Of a stretch of 64,000 nucleotides of DNA, positions 45,120 through 54,471 are shown piece by piece. The stretch spans positions 134,564 through 198,563 of the forward strand of contig JBGCEZ010000012.1 in NCBI GenBank assembly GCA_045106735.1, given 5' to 3'. Position numbers and translations under genes: made by a program. Source of the stretch: JBGCEZ01 sp045106735. GTDB lineage: Bacteria; Planctomycetota; Phycisphaerae; Phycisphaerales; SM1A02. Below the pieces are notes generated by a model, which searched no databases, was not told the DNA's origin, and saw only the letters and a list, made by a program, of their open reading frames with translations. Position 1 is the first letter of the stretch. The number at the start of each line of letters is the position of its first letter.

Positions 45120-46495
45120 GGCTGCACCTCCGCCGCATTGACTCGCTCACGAACGGGCGCCGGATCCACCACGCGGCCGTCCACGAGTCGGCGGCTGGGA
45201 CTCAGCACGACCTGCGTGCCATCGGGCGGTGGATCAGCCAAGACGACCCAATCGGTATCCGGCAGGCCAGTCTCGGGACGGAGCATCGTCACGCCGTACA
45301 GCGGACGCGCGTCGATCTGCCGGAGCATGCCGCCCTCGCCCACGATCAGCATCCGGTCGCCGTCGAGGCTGCGGCGCGGCACGATGACCCGGCGTTCCGG
45401 CTCACCGGCGGCGATCTCCGCCCGCACGAAGCGGCCGGGAGCCAAGCCGGAAAGATCATTCGGAGCCTGGCGGAGTTCGGCGTATACGAGCGTCGTCCTG
45501 GTCTCGACGGAGTCTTCCGGGGCAATGCGGGCGATGGTGGTCTGGAAGGACGGCTCGCCCGGCGGATCGCCCGGCTCGTACAGGGCCACGGGATCGCCAG
45601 GACCGAGTGTGCGTCGGGCCGACGCGGGGACGCGGATCGGAATTTCGAGCCGGCCGGGGTCGACGATCCGGGCCACGCGTTGCCCGGGGACGACCGATTC
45701 GCCGGGCTCCACGTCCATCGACTGGATGACGAATGCCGGCGGCGGCCCGGGCTCGCCTGCCGCGCCGAACGGGTTGACGATGACCGTCCGCTCCAGCGCG
45801 AGTTCGGTGACGCTGACGTCGGCCAGGGCCGAGGCCCGCGTGGCGACGACCGACGCTCGGGCCGAGGGAATCCGGTCGAGTTCGGCCTGCGTGCGGGCGC
45901 GATCGCTTCGGACGCTCGACAACGCGCTGATGGCCGCATCGATTTCCCGGTCGCGGGCGGCCCCGCGATCGGATGCTTCTTGCACGCGGCGCAGGTCATT
46001 CTGGGCGACGGTCACGCGTTCGTCGGCGAGTTCGAGCTGATCGCGGAGCACGCGGGCATCGACATCCAAGCCGGACAGCCGGGCATCCAACTCGGCGACC
46101 CGCTGGCGGGCGGCTTCGACCGCGGCGCGGAAGTCCCGATCGTCCAACTGGGCCAGAACCGCCCCGGGGTCGATGGGCGCTCCTTCTTCGACGGAGGCCG
46201 GGATGGACGCGACGGTGGCCGCAACCCGGGCCGGCACATCGGCGGCGTTCATCGCCCGCGCGGTGCCGTATCCCACCCACGTCCGGCGCACCGGGACGGC
46301 ATCGAGGGCCAGCACGGGAACCCGGAGCCGCTCGGCGTCGGTGTCGACGCGACCGGGAGCCGGACGCGTGGCTTTGAGCTGCTGGAAGATCCCGACGGCA
46401 ATCGCGAGCACGATCAGGGCAACGACGGTGCGTACCACGAAGGCGATCAGCGTGCGGGGGAGACGGTTGGATCTCCTGCTCAAGGGAAGCTCCAT
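45116..46495 (-). CDS. RND efflux periplasmic adaptor (MFP/HlyD family)
   Basis: 459 aa from ATG 46495; GTG 46504, three codons upstream, is equally possible since neither has a clear ribosome site. An N-terminal membrane anchor (about 18-38) is followed by a barrel-sandwich half (VAATVASIPASVEEGAPIDPGAVLAQLDD), a long coiled-coil hairpin (about 120-210), the second lipoyl half and a beta-barrel. A Cys lipobox is absent, so it is anchored by the helix. It forms a start/stop-overlapping pair with the permease. Confidence 0.93.
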   Translation of the reverse strand: MELPLSRRSNRLPRTLIAFVVRTVVALIVLAIAVGIFQQLKATRPAPGRVDTDAERLRVPVLALDAVPVRRTWVGYGTARAMNAADVPARVAATVASIPASVEEGAPIDPGAVLAQLDDRDFRAAVEAARQRVAELDARLSGLDVDARVLRDQLELADERVTVAQNDLRRVQEASDRGAARDREIDAAISALSSVRSDRARTQAELDRIPSARASVVATRASALADVSVTELALERTVIVNPFGAAGEPGPPPAFVIQSMDVEPGESVVPGQRVARIVDPGRLEIPIRVPASARRTLGPGDPVALYEPGDPPGEPSFQTTIARIAPEDSVETRTTLVYAELRQAPNDLSGLAPGRFVRAEIAAGEPERRVIVPRRSLDGDRMLIVGEGGMLRQIDARPLYGVTMLRPETGLPDTDWVVLADPPPDGTQVVLSPSRRLVDGRVVDPAPVRERVNAAEVQP

Positions 46496-46808
46496 GAGCG
46501 CCACCGGATTTCGCGGTGGGCTGAGACATCGCGCGCCATGGGAGGAGGACGCGGCCGGAATCGGAACGATAGGAGTCCCCCGAGCCCTTGTCAGGTTTCG
46601 ACGGCCGACGGTTCATCAATTCAGGGGATCGCCTCGTGGGGCCGCGAGGCGGGCGGACGGGTGGGGCGGATTGACCGGGCCGACGGGCGGGCAGACCGAC
46701 CAAGGCCGACGGGGCGAGCCGCGAGCGCCTTCCCGGAAGCCAGGCGGCGGCGGACGCAGCGGACGGCGGACGGCGGCGGCCGATGCCCGGCCGGGGTATT
46801 CTCCGGGG
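46496..46808. other. 313-bp divergent intergenic region
   Basis: Between the RND adaptor (minus) and gatC (plus). It contains GC-rich GCGGACGGCGGAC repeats near 46745-46780. No confident promoter hexamers, operator palindrome or riboswitch was recognised. Confidence 0.45.
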
Positions 46809-47114
46809 ATGAGCGATTCACTGACGCCCGACGCGGTCCGCAAGGTCGCCGCCCTCGCCCGATTGCGGCTCGATGAGCAGCGCGTGGAACCCATCCGCGA
46901 CGAGCTTGAGGGCATCCTCACGCACGTGGCCCGGCTCCAAGCGATCGATACCGATGATGTTGAGCCCATGTCGCACCCGCTCGACCTGAGCAACCGCCTG
47001 GCCGCGGACGAAATCGGTCCGTCGATGCCGGTGGCGGACTTTCTTCGCAATGCTCCGGCGGTCGAAGGCGATTTCTTGGCCGTGCCCAAGGTCCTCGACG
47101 GCGACGGCGGCTGA
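46809..47114 (+). CDS. gatC: Glutamyl/aspartyl-tRNA amidotransferase subunit C
   Basis: 101 aa from ATG 46809; a longer frame upstream has no support. GatC stabilises GatA and GatB in the enzyme that converts Glu-tRNA(Gln) or Asp-tRNA(Asn) to the correct amide form. The family pattern V-x-KVAALARL-x-L followed by the helix EPIRDELEGILTHVARLQAIDTDDVEPMSHPLDLSNRLAAD is clear. gatA starts 142 bp downstream; gatB is not in this window. Confidence 0.95.
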   Translation: MSDSLTPDAVRKVAALARLRLDEQRVEPIRDELEGILTHVARLQAIDTDDVEPMSHPLDLSNRLAADEIGPSMPVADFLRNAPAVEGDFLAVPKVLDGDGG

Positions 47115-47256
47115 TCGCCGAGTCGGCGGCTGAGACGAGGCTGCGCGGTCGCCGCCCCGCCCTCCAGCTCGCCTCTGAGGCTCCTCGCCCACCTCGCTCC
47201 CGGGGCCGCCACCCCGCTGGCCCACCGCTTCCCCATCCCGAGACTGGATTCCCCGC

Positions 47257-48741
47257 GTGTCTTCCACCGATCAGCCTGAAACCATCGAGATGATTGCCGG
47301 CGCCGTCCGGCGCGGCGAGCGACGGGCGACCGACGTCCTCGACGAGACCCTGACCCGCATGCGCGAACGCGATGGTGAGCTGCTTGCCTTTCGCGAGTGC
47401 GATGACGACGCCGCCCGCGCGCAGGCTGAAGCGGTCGACGCCGCCGTCGCCCGGGGCGACGATCCCGGCCCCCTGGCCGGCGTGCCGGTGGCGATCAAGG
47501 ACAACCTCGTCACCGAGTTCGGCACCACGTGCGCCGGGTCGAAGATTCTCGAGGGCTACCGCAGCCCGTTCACCGCCACGAGCGTGCAGCGACTCATGGA
47601 CGCCGGCGGGATCGCCTTCGGGAAAACCAACTGCGACGAGTTCGCGATGGGCTCGTCGACCGAGCACTGTGCGTACGGCCAGAGCCGCAATCCCTGGGAC
47701 CACGAGCGCGTGCCCGGCGGCTCGTCCGGCGGCAGCGCGGCGGCCGTGGCCGCGGGCATTTGCCCGGTGAGCCTTGGCTCGGACACCGGCGGCTCCATTC
47801 GACAGCCGGCCGCCCTCTGCGGCATCGTCGGACTGAAGCCGACGTATGGCCGGGTCAGCCGCTACGGCCTGATCGCGTTCGGCTCGAGCCTCGACCAGGT
47901 CGGCCCGTTCTCGCGGACCGTTGGCGATGCGGCCACGGTCTTCAACGCCATGATGGGGCGCGACCCGCTGGATTCGACCAGCGTCGACATGCACGCGCCC
48001 CAACTGGGCGAACGGCTGGAGGAACCGATCGAGGGCCTCCGCATCGGCGTGCCCCGCGCGTACCGCACCGCCGACAATGACCCGGCGGTCGAAGCCATGC
48101 TCGACGACGCGATCGCCACCTACCGCGAACTCGGGGCGGAGATCGTCGACGTCGAACTTCCGTTGACCGACGCGGGCATCGCCACGTACTACGTCATTGC
48201 GCCGGCGGAAGCCTCCAGCAACCTCGCCCGCTTTGATGGCATTCGCTACGGGCGCCGCGCGGAAGCCCGCCCCGGCGAAGACCTGGAAGATTTGTACGGA
48301 CGTTCGCGGGCCGAGGGCTTTGGCCCGGAAGTCCAGCGCCGCATCATGCTCGGCACGTACGTGCTTTCCGCCGGCTACTACGACGCGTACTACACGCGGG
48401 CCCTCAAGGTTCGCCGGCTGATCGCCGAGGAGTACGCCCGCGCCTTCGAGTCCTGCCACGTCATCCTGGGGCCGACGACGCCCACGCCGGCATTCCGCCG
48501 CGGCGAACGCAGCGACCCCGTGTCCATGTATCTCTGCGACGTGTACACGGCCAACACGAACATCGCCGGCATCCCCGCGATCAGCATCCCCGGCGGGTTT
48601 GCCACCGTCGAAGGACGTGAGCTTCCGCTCGGCCTGCAACTGCAAGCCAAGGCCTTTGACGAGGGCACGCTGCTCCGGGCCGCGCGCATGTTCGAACGGG
48701 CGACGTCCTTCCATCTCCGCTCGGCCCCGGTCGCCTCATGA
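47257..48741 (+). CDS. gatA: Glutamyl/aspartyl-tRNA amidotransferase subunit A
   Basis: 494 aa, GTG start. Amidase subunit that releases ammonia from glutamine for tRNA-dependent amidation. The amidase-signature triad is complete: K81 in VAIKDN, cis-Ser S156 in PGGSSGGSAAAVAAG, and the nucleophile S180 in GSDTGGSIRQPA. The length is typical (about 485). The stop overlaps the start of the ROK gene as ATGA, linking translation of the two. Confidence 0.97.
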   Translation: MSSTDQPETIEMIAGAVRRGERRATDVLDETLTRMRERDGELLAFRECDDDAARAQAEAVDAAVARGDDPGPLAGVPVAIKDNLVTEFGTTCAGSKILEGYRSPFTATSVQRLMDAGGIAFGKTNCDEFAMGSSTEHCAYGQSRNPWDHERVPGGSSGGSAAAVAAGICPVSLGSDTGGSIRQPAALCGIVGLKPTYGRVSRYGLIAFGSSLDQVGPFSRTVGDAATVFNAMMGRDPLDSTSVDMHAPQLGERLEEPIEGLRIGVPRAYRTADNDPAVEAMLDDAIATYRELGAEIVDVELPLTDAGIATYYVIAPAEASSNLARFDGIRYGRRAEARPGEDLEDLYGRSRAEGFGPEVQRRIMLGTYVLSAGYYDAYYTRALKVRRLIAEEYARAFESCHVILGPTTPTPAFRRGERSDPVSMYLCDVYTANTNIAGIPAISIPGGFATVEGRELPLGLQLQAKAFDEGTLLRAARMFERATSFHLRSAPVAS

Positions 48742-49814
48742 CCGCGCCGGCCCCATCCACCGTCATCGGCGTCGACCTGGGCGGCACGAACCTGAACGTA
48801 TCCCTGCTGGCCACCGACGGCCCGCCGGAAGACGCCGGCCTGCGGCCACTCGCGCGGCGGCACGCCGAGACCGCGATCGGTGATCCGGCGGCGGTGGTCG
48901 AGACGATTGCCGAATGCGTGGTGGCGGTGCGGGCCGAGGCGGGTGAGGCCGCGGCGGGAGCGGAGCGCGAGCAAAGCGCCGCACGCACGCGGAACGCGGG
49001 CACGCCAGACGTGCCACCGATTGGCATTGCCGCCGCCGGGGCGCTCGACGTCGCCGGTGGCACGGTGCTCCAGTCGCCCAACCTGCAGTGGCGAGACGTC
49101 CCGCTGCGGTCGATGCTCGCGAAGCGCACCGGCCTGCCCGTCACGATGGAGAACGACGTCAACGCGGCGGCGTACGGCGAGTTCGTCGCCGGCGGCCCGG
49201 ATGCCGGCGACCTGCTGGCCGTCTGGGTCGGGACCGGTGTCGGCGGCGGCATCGTGATCGACGGCCAGCCTTTCCACGGCGCCCGCGGCACCGCGGGCGA
49301 AGTCGGACACATGATCGCGCGGCCGAATGCTCCCGGCGGCGCGCGAGCGATCGAGCACCTGTGCGGCCGACGCGGTCTACAGCGCCGCGTGCGCGAGGCC
49401 GCGGCCGAACACCCGGCGTCGCCACTGGTTCGGCGGGCGGCGGAAGAGCCGGACCGCGCCCCGAACGCCGCCGACTTCAAGGCCGCCGCCGCGGCTGGCG
49501 ATGCCCTCGCCCTCGCCCTTCAAGCCGACGCCGCGCTCCTGCTCGGTTCGGCCATCTCTTCATGCGTCACGGTTCTGTCGGTCCAGCGCGTGGTCATCGG
49601 CGGCGGCATGACCGAGGCCTGGGACCAGGCGTGGGTTGACGCGATCGCCGGACACTTCCGAGACATGGTCTTCCCCGAGCACCTGGCCGACGTGCCGGTG
49701 GAGATGACGCGGCTGCGCGAGCGAGCCGGCGTGTACGGCGCGGCAGCGCTGGCGGTGGAAGTCGCCCGCCGCGGAGCGGCAGCCCGCGGCGGCGCGATGG
49801 ACAGCGGCGGCTGA
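48738..49814 (+). CDS. ROK-family sugar kinase-like protein
   Basis: 358 aa, start overlapping the gatA stop. The phosphate-binding motif DLGGTN is at 13-18. GIAAAGALD, ENDVNAAAYGEF (with the catalytic Asp) and VGTGVGGGIVIDG are also present, as expected for a glucokinase-like ROK protein. Odd: after GEVGHM the usual zinc-binding CxCGxxGCxE motif is reduced to a single cysteine in HLCGRRGLQ, so metal binding is probably lost or different. An Ala/Glu-rich insertion lies near residues 70-90. The last 11 residues and stop codon are a 36-bp exact repeat of the 3' end of the gene at 50196-50687. Confidence 0.88.
   Translation: MTAPAPSTVIGVDLGGTNLNVSLLATDGPPEDAGLRPLARRHAETAIGDPAAVVETIAECVVAVRAEAGEAAAGAEREQSAARTRNAGTPDVPPIGIAAAGALDVAGGTVLQSPNLQWRDVPLRSMLAKRTGLPVTMENDVNAAAYGEFVAGGPDAGDLLAVWVGTGVGGGIVIDGQPFHGARGTAGEVGHMIARPNAPGGARAIEHLCGRRGLQRRVREAAAEHPASPLVRRAAEEPDRAPNAADFKAAAAAGDALALALQADAALLLGSAISSCVTVLSVQRVVIGGGMTEAWDQAWVDAIAGHFRDMVFPEHLADVPVEMTRLRERAGVYGAAALAVEVARRGAAARGGAMDSGG
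49779..49814 (+). repeat. 36-bp direct repeat, copy 1 (3' end of the ROK gene)
   Basis: These 36 bases, ending exactly at the TGA, are identical to 50652-50687. Both copies are in the same reading frame and encode AARGGAMDSGG-stop. Confidence 0.95.
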
Positions 49815-50195
49815 ATCGCGGGCGTCGATCGCCCGGCGGATTGCCCGGCGGATCGCGCCGGACGCCGCTTGCCGGGCAGCGGACCACGGCGAACCGCGGC
49901 GGGCATCCAATGCAATGGACGCCCCGGGGCGGTCTCCACTGGCCGCATCGTCGCCGGCGAACGGTGGAACGCCCCCGCTCAGACCCGCGGCTCCCGGGGA
50001 CAAAAAGCAGCGTTCTGGTGACGCCAGCACAGTATCTGCTCGAATTCGGGCCGTCGACCGAGACGAGCAGCGCTTCGAGCGACGCGGACGCATGCAACCC
50101 GAACCCCCTGAACCCCGTAGACCTCCATGGCCTCCTGATCAGCCCAAGTTGTGATCCGGGGCCACCCACGATTCTTCCCGACGGAGTTCGTCCCG
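49815..50195. other. 381-bp gap before the glycine-rich secreted protein
   Basis: No gene is supported. There is a short direct repeat of GCCCGGCGGAT near 49838-49858. A GGAG ribosome site for the next gene lies at the end. No confident promoter or terminator was seen. Confidence 0.5.
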
Positions 50196-50687
50196 ATGCA
50201 CAAGCGCCCCGTTCTGTTGGCCACCGCGATGATTGCGGTTGTTTCCCTCGCCGCCGCGGCCACCGCCGATTCGCCCGGCGATGTCCGAGTTCTCTCGGCG
50301 AGTGTTGGCACCGGCGATGGTGGCGACTCCCGCACCGGCACCGGCGATGGTGGCGATACGCAAACTGGTGTCGGCGATGGTGGCGACTCCCGCACCGGAG
50401 TCGGCGATGGTGGCGGAGACATCCACAGTGATTCCGTGCGCGGGACACACAGCGGCGGCGGAGGTACGCCCGCCCCGAAGGAGAGTGGCGGCGGCGGGAT
50501 CGATCGAACGTCAAGCAGCGGTGTGAGCGGCGGCAACGTCCCCGGAAGCCACAAGGAAAATGGCCGCAGCGGCGCCGGAATGGGCGGCGGCAACCTGCCA
50601 GGAAACCATAAGGAAAACGGCCGCAGCGGCGCCGGAATGGGCGGCGGCGAAGCAGCCCGCGGCGGCGCGATGGACAGCGGCGGCTGA
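50196..50687 (+). CDS. Secreted glycine-rich protein with two kinds of tandem repeats
   Basis: 163 aa from ATG 50196, with GGAG 9 nt upstream. An N-terminal signal peptide (MHKRPVLLATAMIAVVSLAAAATA) is clear, so the protein is exported. The mature part is four 10-residue units of the form GTGDGGDSRT (about 38-77), then a Ser/Gly/His spacer, then two 19-residue units containing HKENGRSGAGMGGG (about 113-150), and finally AARGGAMDSGG. No known domain is recognised. Low complexity and a lack of cysteines suggest a flexible or structural secreted peptide. An intrinsic terminator follows, so it is probably its own transcript. Confidence 0.72.
   Translation: MHKRPVLLATAMIAVVSLAAAATADSPGDVRVLSASVGTGDGGDSRTGTGDGGDTQTGVGDGGDSRTGVGDGGGDIHSDSVRGTHSGGGGTPAPKESGGGGIDRTSSSGVSGGNVPGSHKENGRSGAGMGGGNLPGNHKENGRSGAGMGGGEAARGGAMDSGG
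50652..50687 (+). repeat. 36-bp direct repeat, copy 2 (3' end of the glycine-rich gene)
   Basis: Exact copy of 49779-49814, again ending at the stop codon. Sequence before and after the repeat differs between the two places. Confidence 0.95.
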
Positions 50688-50712
50688 GGCCCGCGCCACG
50701 TTCAATGAATCA

Positions 50713-50760
50713 CGCCCCGTTCGCCTTGCGTTCAATCGCGGCGGACGGGGCGTTTTCGTT
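50713..50760 (+). terminator. Intrinsic terminator after the glycine-rich gene
   Basis: A 13-bp stem (50713-50725 with 50740-50752, one G-T pair) encloses a 14-nt loop and is followed by TTTTCGTT. It lies 25 bp after the stop codon. Confidence 0.75.
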
Positions 50761-50806
50761 CGAACGAGTGACTGCGCCGATGTCATGGGCGTCGACGTCG
50801 TCCGCG

Positions 50807-51577
50807 TCAACCAAACGGTCGCGCCGGTGTCGAGATCGGCAGCGCGTTCCCGTCCGGCGAAGCGAAACGCGGCACCGACTGGGCGGCGACGAACCCGCGT
50901 TCGATTTCCGCCCGGAGGCGGTCCGCCCGGCGCTGCAGAGCCGGCCGCGCCGGCGCCCCATCCCGGCCGATCGTCGCCGAGACCACCGTGAACGCCACCG
51001 GTCCGTCCGAACGCAGCTCGCGGCGGAGGATCACGCGGCCAGTCCGACGATCGACCGTTCGCAGCTCGATCGTCGCGTCGTCTCCGTCGGCCTCCCAGTC
51101 CACGACCACGCACTCGACGCCCGGAGCATCCCCCGCCTCCGACACCACGCGGATCGCATCGGGCCACGCACTGATCCCGGCGCTGATGCCGATTCGGCTC
51201 GCCGAGTCGTCGCCCCCGCGGCCCGCTCGGGGTGTCCGGCCCGCACCGTCCATCACGTCCGACCCGTCCGAGCCGTCTGCCGCGCCCGATCCGTCCACCA
51301 AGCCCGGCCGGACCGCCGCCCCGCCCACCAAGGATTCGGCCACGCCCAGGACCCGCTGGCGGTCCTCAGAACCCAGCAGCCCGCGCTCGGCCGCTCGCCC
51401 GGGAACGCCCACCGGATCGGCCTCGGACAGCACCGGCTGCGTGCTGGAGCAGCCAAAGGCGACGATTGCGAGGCCGATGACGATTCCCTGAAGCCCGATT
51501 CTGCCGATACCCAAAGGGCGGGCGACGCCTTCGCCACGACTCAAATCGCTGCTCAGGCTTACTTTACGCTCATTCAC
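50807..51577 (-). CDS. Putative lipoprotein of unknown function
   Basis: 256 aa, GTG start at 51577 with GGAG 7 nt upstream. The N-terminus has a basic segment, a hydrophobic stretch (GIVIGLAIVAFG) and a lipobox with C43, so it is predicted to be lipid-anchored. The mature part includes a Gly/Asp/Ser linker (about 90-125) and a compact C-terminal region with a VVVDWEADGDDATIELRTVDRRTGRVILRRELRS strand pattern. No family is recognised. It is divergent from the PgpH-type gene. Confidence 0.8.
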   Translation of the reverse strand: MNERKVSLSSDLSRGEGVARPLGIGRIGLQGIVIGLAIVAFGCSSTQPVLSEADPVGVPGRAAERGLLGSEDRQRVLGVAESLVGGAAVRPGLVDGSGAADGSDGSDVMDGAGRTPRAGRGGDDSASRIGISAGISAWPDAIRVVSEAGDAPGVECVVVDWEADGDDATIELRTVDRRTGRVILRRELRSDGPVAFTVVSATIGRDGAPARPALQRRADRLRAEIERGFVAAQSVPRFASPDGNALPISTPARPFG

Positions 51578-51711
51578 GGCACGACTCCGGTGGGCTATCG
51601 GACGACAACCAAGGCTTCCTCGGCATTCCGCCGGCGGTTCCTTCGCTCCGATGCCGACGATATCCTCCCTCGATTCAGTTCGTTTCCGGCAGCCGGCGTC
51701 CGAGGTCCCGA

Positions 51712-54339
51712 GTGACCTCCATGACTCGGCCGCGACGGCGAGCCCCTCGAATGGCCAATCCCGCCAAGCCCCGCGCCAACGGCAAGCCGGCTGGTCCCCG
51801 CAATCGGCGCGAGGGTGTCCGCAAGGCCATCCCCCGCCCGACCCAGGCGATCATCCGCGTAGCCCGGGATCCACACATCACCATGGCGAGTCTGATTCTC
51901 GCCCTGGTGGCGATCCTCGTGTCGCTGATGGTGATCTGGACCCGCGAGACTCGGCTTCCGGCCGTCGGCGACATCATGCGCGTGGACCACGCCTGGCAGA
52001 TTGACGTCGAAGAAGTCGATCCGGTCGCCACCGAACGCTTGCGGGACGAAGCTCGCCTCAACGCCGAGAACGCATGGGTCCCGAACCGCGAATTCGGCGC
52101 CCGGCTCCGAGACCCGCTGATCAATTTAGCCACCCGGGTGGCCGAGTCCGACGCCCCGGCCAACTCGATTGGCTCCGTTGAAGTGTTCCCCGGCCGGACC
52201 CCGCTGACCAAGCGGCAGTTGGATGCGGTCGCCGCGACCAATTCCACCGCCGAGTTGATCGCAAGTTGGACGGAGACCGTCGATCGCGTCATTGCGGGCC
52301 TTCTCTCAGAACACCCGGTGCTCGTGCGTTCCGATTTCGCCCGTTGGCAAAGCGCGCCGGGCGAGACGATTGTCATTCTCGGCGACTCAGCCCTCGACAC
52401 CGCCGCTGTCGTGCGCGGCATACCGATCGTGACGAACCTCGAAGACGCGGCCGAGCAAGAGCGGCAGCGCAATCGCTTGCGTCTCGCGATCAGTGACGAG
52501 GTCCCGGGTGACGACTTGGACCCGGTTGTCGCCGACGCGATCTGGGAGATCCTGACGTCGACCGATCCTCCGGTGTCATCCCTCAGCTTCGACCAAGAGA
52601 TCACCAACGAATTCTCGGAGATCGCTGCATCGACGGTCGAAGACGCACTGTTCGCGCGACAAGCCGGACTCGCCATCCACAAGCGCGGCGATGTCCTGAC
52701 CATCGACCAGTTGCAAGAACTCGTGGCCGAACGCCGGGCGTTGCGGGCCTCAAGCGATCAGCGCACCGACCAGTTCACGCAGCGCCTCGGCGCCGCCGGC
52801 ATCTGCTTGATGCTGGTGACGTTCATCGGGTTCTTCCTGCACAGCCAGTATCCGCGCATCATTGAACGCCGCACCCGGCTTCTGGCCCTCGGCGGGATGA
52901 TGGTCGCCGGCTGCGCGATCACCAGCCTCGGGGCCGTCGAAGTCGCGGCCATCGCGTTGCCGGCGGCGATCGGACCGGTGCTCGTGATCGCCCTGGTCGT
53001 CCGTTTGGCCTACGACCACCGGCTCGCCTACTTCCTGGCCGCGGTGCAATCGGCCATCGCCACCCTGGCCCTGGACGGCGGCGTTGGCCTGGCGCTGGTG
53101 CTCTGGCTCGGCGCGGCGACCCTGGTGCTCGCCGTCGGCCGGCTGCGCAACCGAAACAGCTTGGTGCGCGCGGGCTTGATCACCGCCGGCGTGCTCGGCG
53201 TCGCGGCGATGGTGCACGAGTTGCTCGTCACCCCGAACGTGCCCGGCGTCCTCAGTGCGGTCTTGTCCGCCGGCGGCTGGGCCGCTTCGACCGGCGTGAC
53301 CGTGGCGTTCATGATGCTCGGCCTGCTGCCGTCCATCGAACGCATGGGCGACATCATCACCGGCATGACGCTGGCCGAACTGCGCGATCCGAGCCAGGAT
53401 CTGCTGCGCGAGTTGAGTCTTCGGGCTCCCGGCACGTACAACCACTCGCTGTCCGTGGCCACGATCGCCGAAGCCGCGGCCGAGAAGATCGGCGCCGACA
53501 GTCTGCTCGTGTACGTGGGCGCGCTGTACCACGACATCGGCAAGATGAACAAGCCGCACTACTTCGTCGAGAATCAGTCCGACGGCGTGAACCGGCACGA
53601 CAAGCTGACGCCGTCCATGAGCGTCCTGCTGATCTTCGGCCACGTGAAAGACGGAATCGAACTGGCCCGCGAGTACAACCTGCCGCGGCCGATTCAGCAC
53701 TTCATCGAGTCGCACCACGGCACGTCGTTGGTCGAGTACTTCTACCACTCGGCCAAGGCCGAGGCCGACCAGGATGAGAACGTCAGCGTGGACGAGTTCG
53801 AGTTCCGCTACCCCGGCCCGCGCCCGCGGACCAAGGAAGCGGCGATCCTCATGCTGTGCGACGCGGTCGAGTCGGCCACCCGCGCGATGAGTGAACCGAA
53901 CCCGGCCCGCATTGAGCAGGTCGTCCGCGAACTCACCCGCAAGCGTTTGCTCGATCACCAGCTCGACGAGTCGACGCTGACCTTCCGCGAGCTCGCCCTG
54001 ATCGAGGACGCCATGATCGCCCGGCTCACCGCGGTCCACCACGGCCGCGTGAAGTATCCCAAGGCGGCCGCCCGCGACGATGAGTCCGACGGGGACGCGA
54101 CCTCGACCGAAGGCGGCGATGGGAGCGACGCTCGCAGCGAGAGCCGGAACAACAACCGTTCGGGCGGCGACGGCAACGACGACGGTGGCAGCGGAGGCGG
54201 CGATGGCAATGGCGACGCCGCCCCGTCGAGCGGTGACGGATCGCGTCGCAACGGACGCAAGCGCCGGGTCACGGACACGCGGTTGAGCGGCGATGGCCAG
54301 GACTCGGCGGCCGCGGCGCGGTCAATCAAGCCGGCGTAG
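51712..54339 (+). CDS. PgpH-type 7TM-HD phosphodiesterase (putative cyclic-di-AMP hydrolase)
   Basis: 875 aa. GTG 51712 is preferred over ATG 51721 because GAGG lies 6 nt upstream. After one N-terminal helix (about 58-76) comes an extracytoplasmic region of about 270 residues (7TMR-HDED type), then seven helices (about 365-555), then a cytoplasmic HD domain with YNHSLSV (near 577) and the metal motif HDIGK (near 607), followed by NKPHYFVENQ as in PgpH. PgpH enzymes of Firmicutes degrade cyclic-di-AMP. No cyclase is in the window, so substrate is by homology. A 110-residue Asp/Gly/Ser-rich tail follows the HD domain, longer than usual. Confidence 0.92.
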   Translation: MTSMTRPRRRAPRMANPAKPRANGKPAGPRNRREGVRKAIPRPTQAIIRVARDPHITMASLILALVAILVSLMVIWTRETRLPAVGDIMRVDHAWQIDVEEVDPVATERLRDEARLNAENAWVPNREFGARLRDPLINLATRVAESDAPANSIGSVEVFPGRTPLTKRQLDAVAATNSTAELIASWTETVDRVIAGLLSEHPVLVRSDFARWQSAPGETIVILGDSALDTAAVVRGIPIVTNLEDAAEQERQRNRLRLAISDEVPGDDLDPVVADAIWEILTSTDPPVSSLSFDQEITNEFSEIAASTVEDALFARQAGLAIHKRGDVLTIDQLQELVAERRALRASSDQRTDQFTQRLGAAGICLMLVTFIGFFLHSQYPRIIERRTRLLALGGMMVAGCAITSLGAVEVAAIALPAAIGPVLVIALVVRLAYDHRLAYFLAAVQSAIATLALDGGVGLALVLWLGAATLVLAVGRLRNRNSLVRAGLITAGVLGVAAMVHELLVTPNVPGVLSAVLSAGGWAASTGVTVAFMMLGLLPSIERMGDIITGMTLAELRDPSQDLLRELSLRAPGTYNHSLSVATIAEAAAEKIGADSLLVYVGALYHDIGKMNKPHYFVENQSDGVNRHDKLTPSMSVLLIFGHVKDGIELAREYNLPRPIQHFIESHHGTSLVEYFYHSAKAEADQDENVSVDEFEFRYPGPRPRTKEAAILMLCDAVESATRAMSEPNPARIEQVVRELTRKRLLDHQLDESTLTFRELALIEDAMIARLTAVHHGRVKYPKAAARDDESDGDATSTEGGDGSDARSESRNNNRSGGDGNDDGGSGGGDGNGDAAPSSGDGSRRNGRKRRVTDTRLSGDGQDSAAAARSIKPA

Positions 54340-54471
54340 CGCGCTGGGGGCATCGCGGGCCGCGCGGTGGGTCGTTCGGGGCGCGGGGGCGAGACGGCAA
54401 TGCGGCGGCGATGACGCGGCGCGGCGGTCCGGCAGCCACGCACCAAGGCGGCCAGGCCATCGCCAGGCGAT

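Noticed and set aside
42645..46040. Open frame of 1131 codons on the plus strand opposite the RND pair
   Set aside because: The minus strand encodes a full permease and adaptor with conserved motifs; the plus frame is compositionally a shadow.
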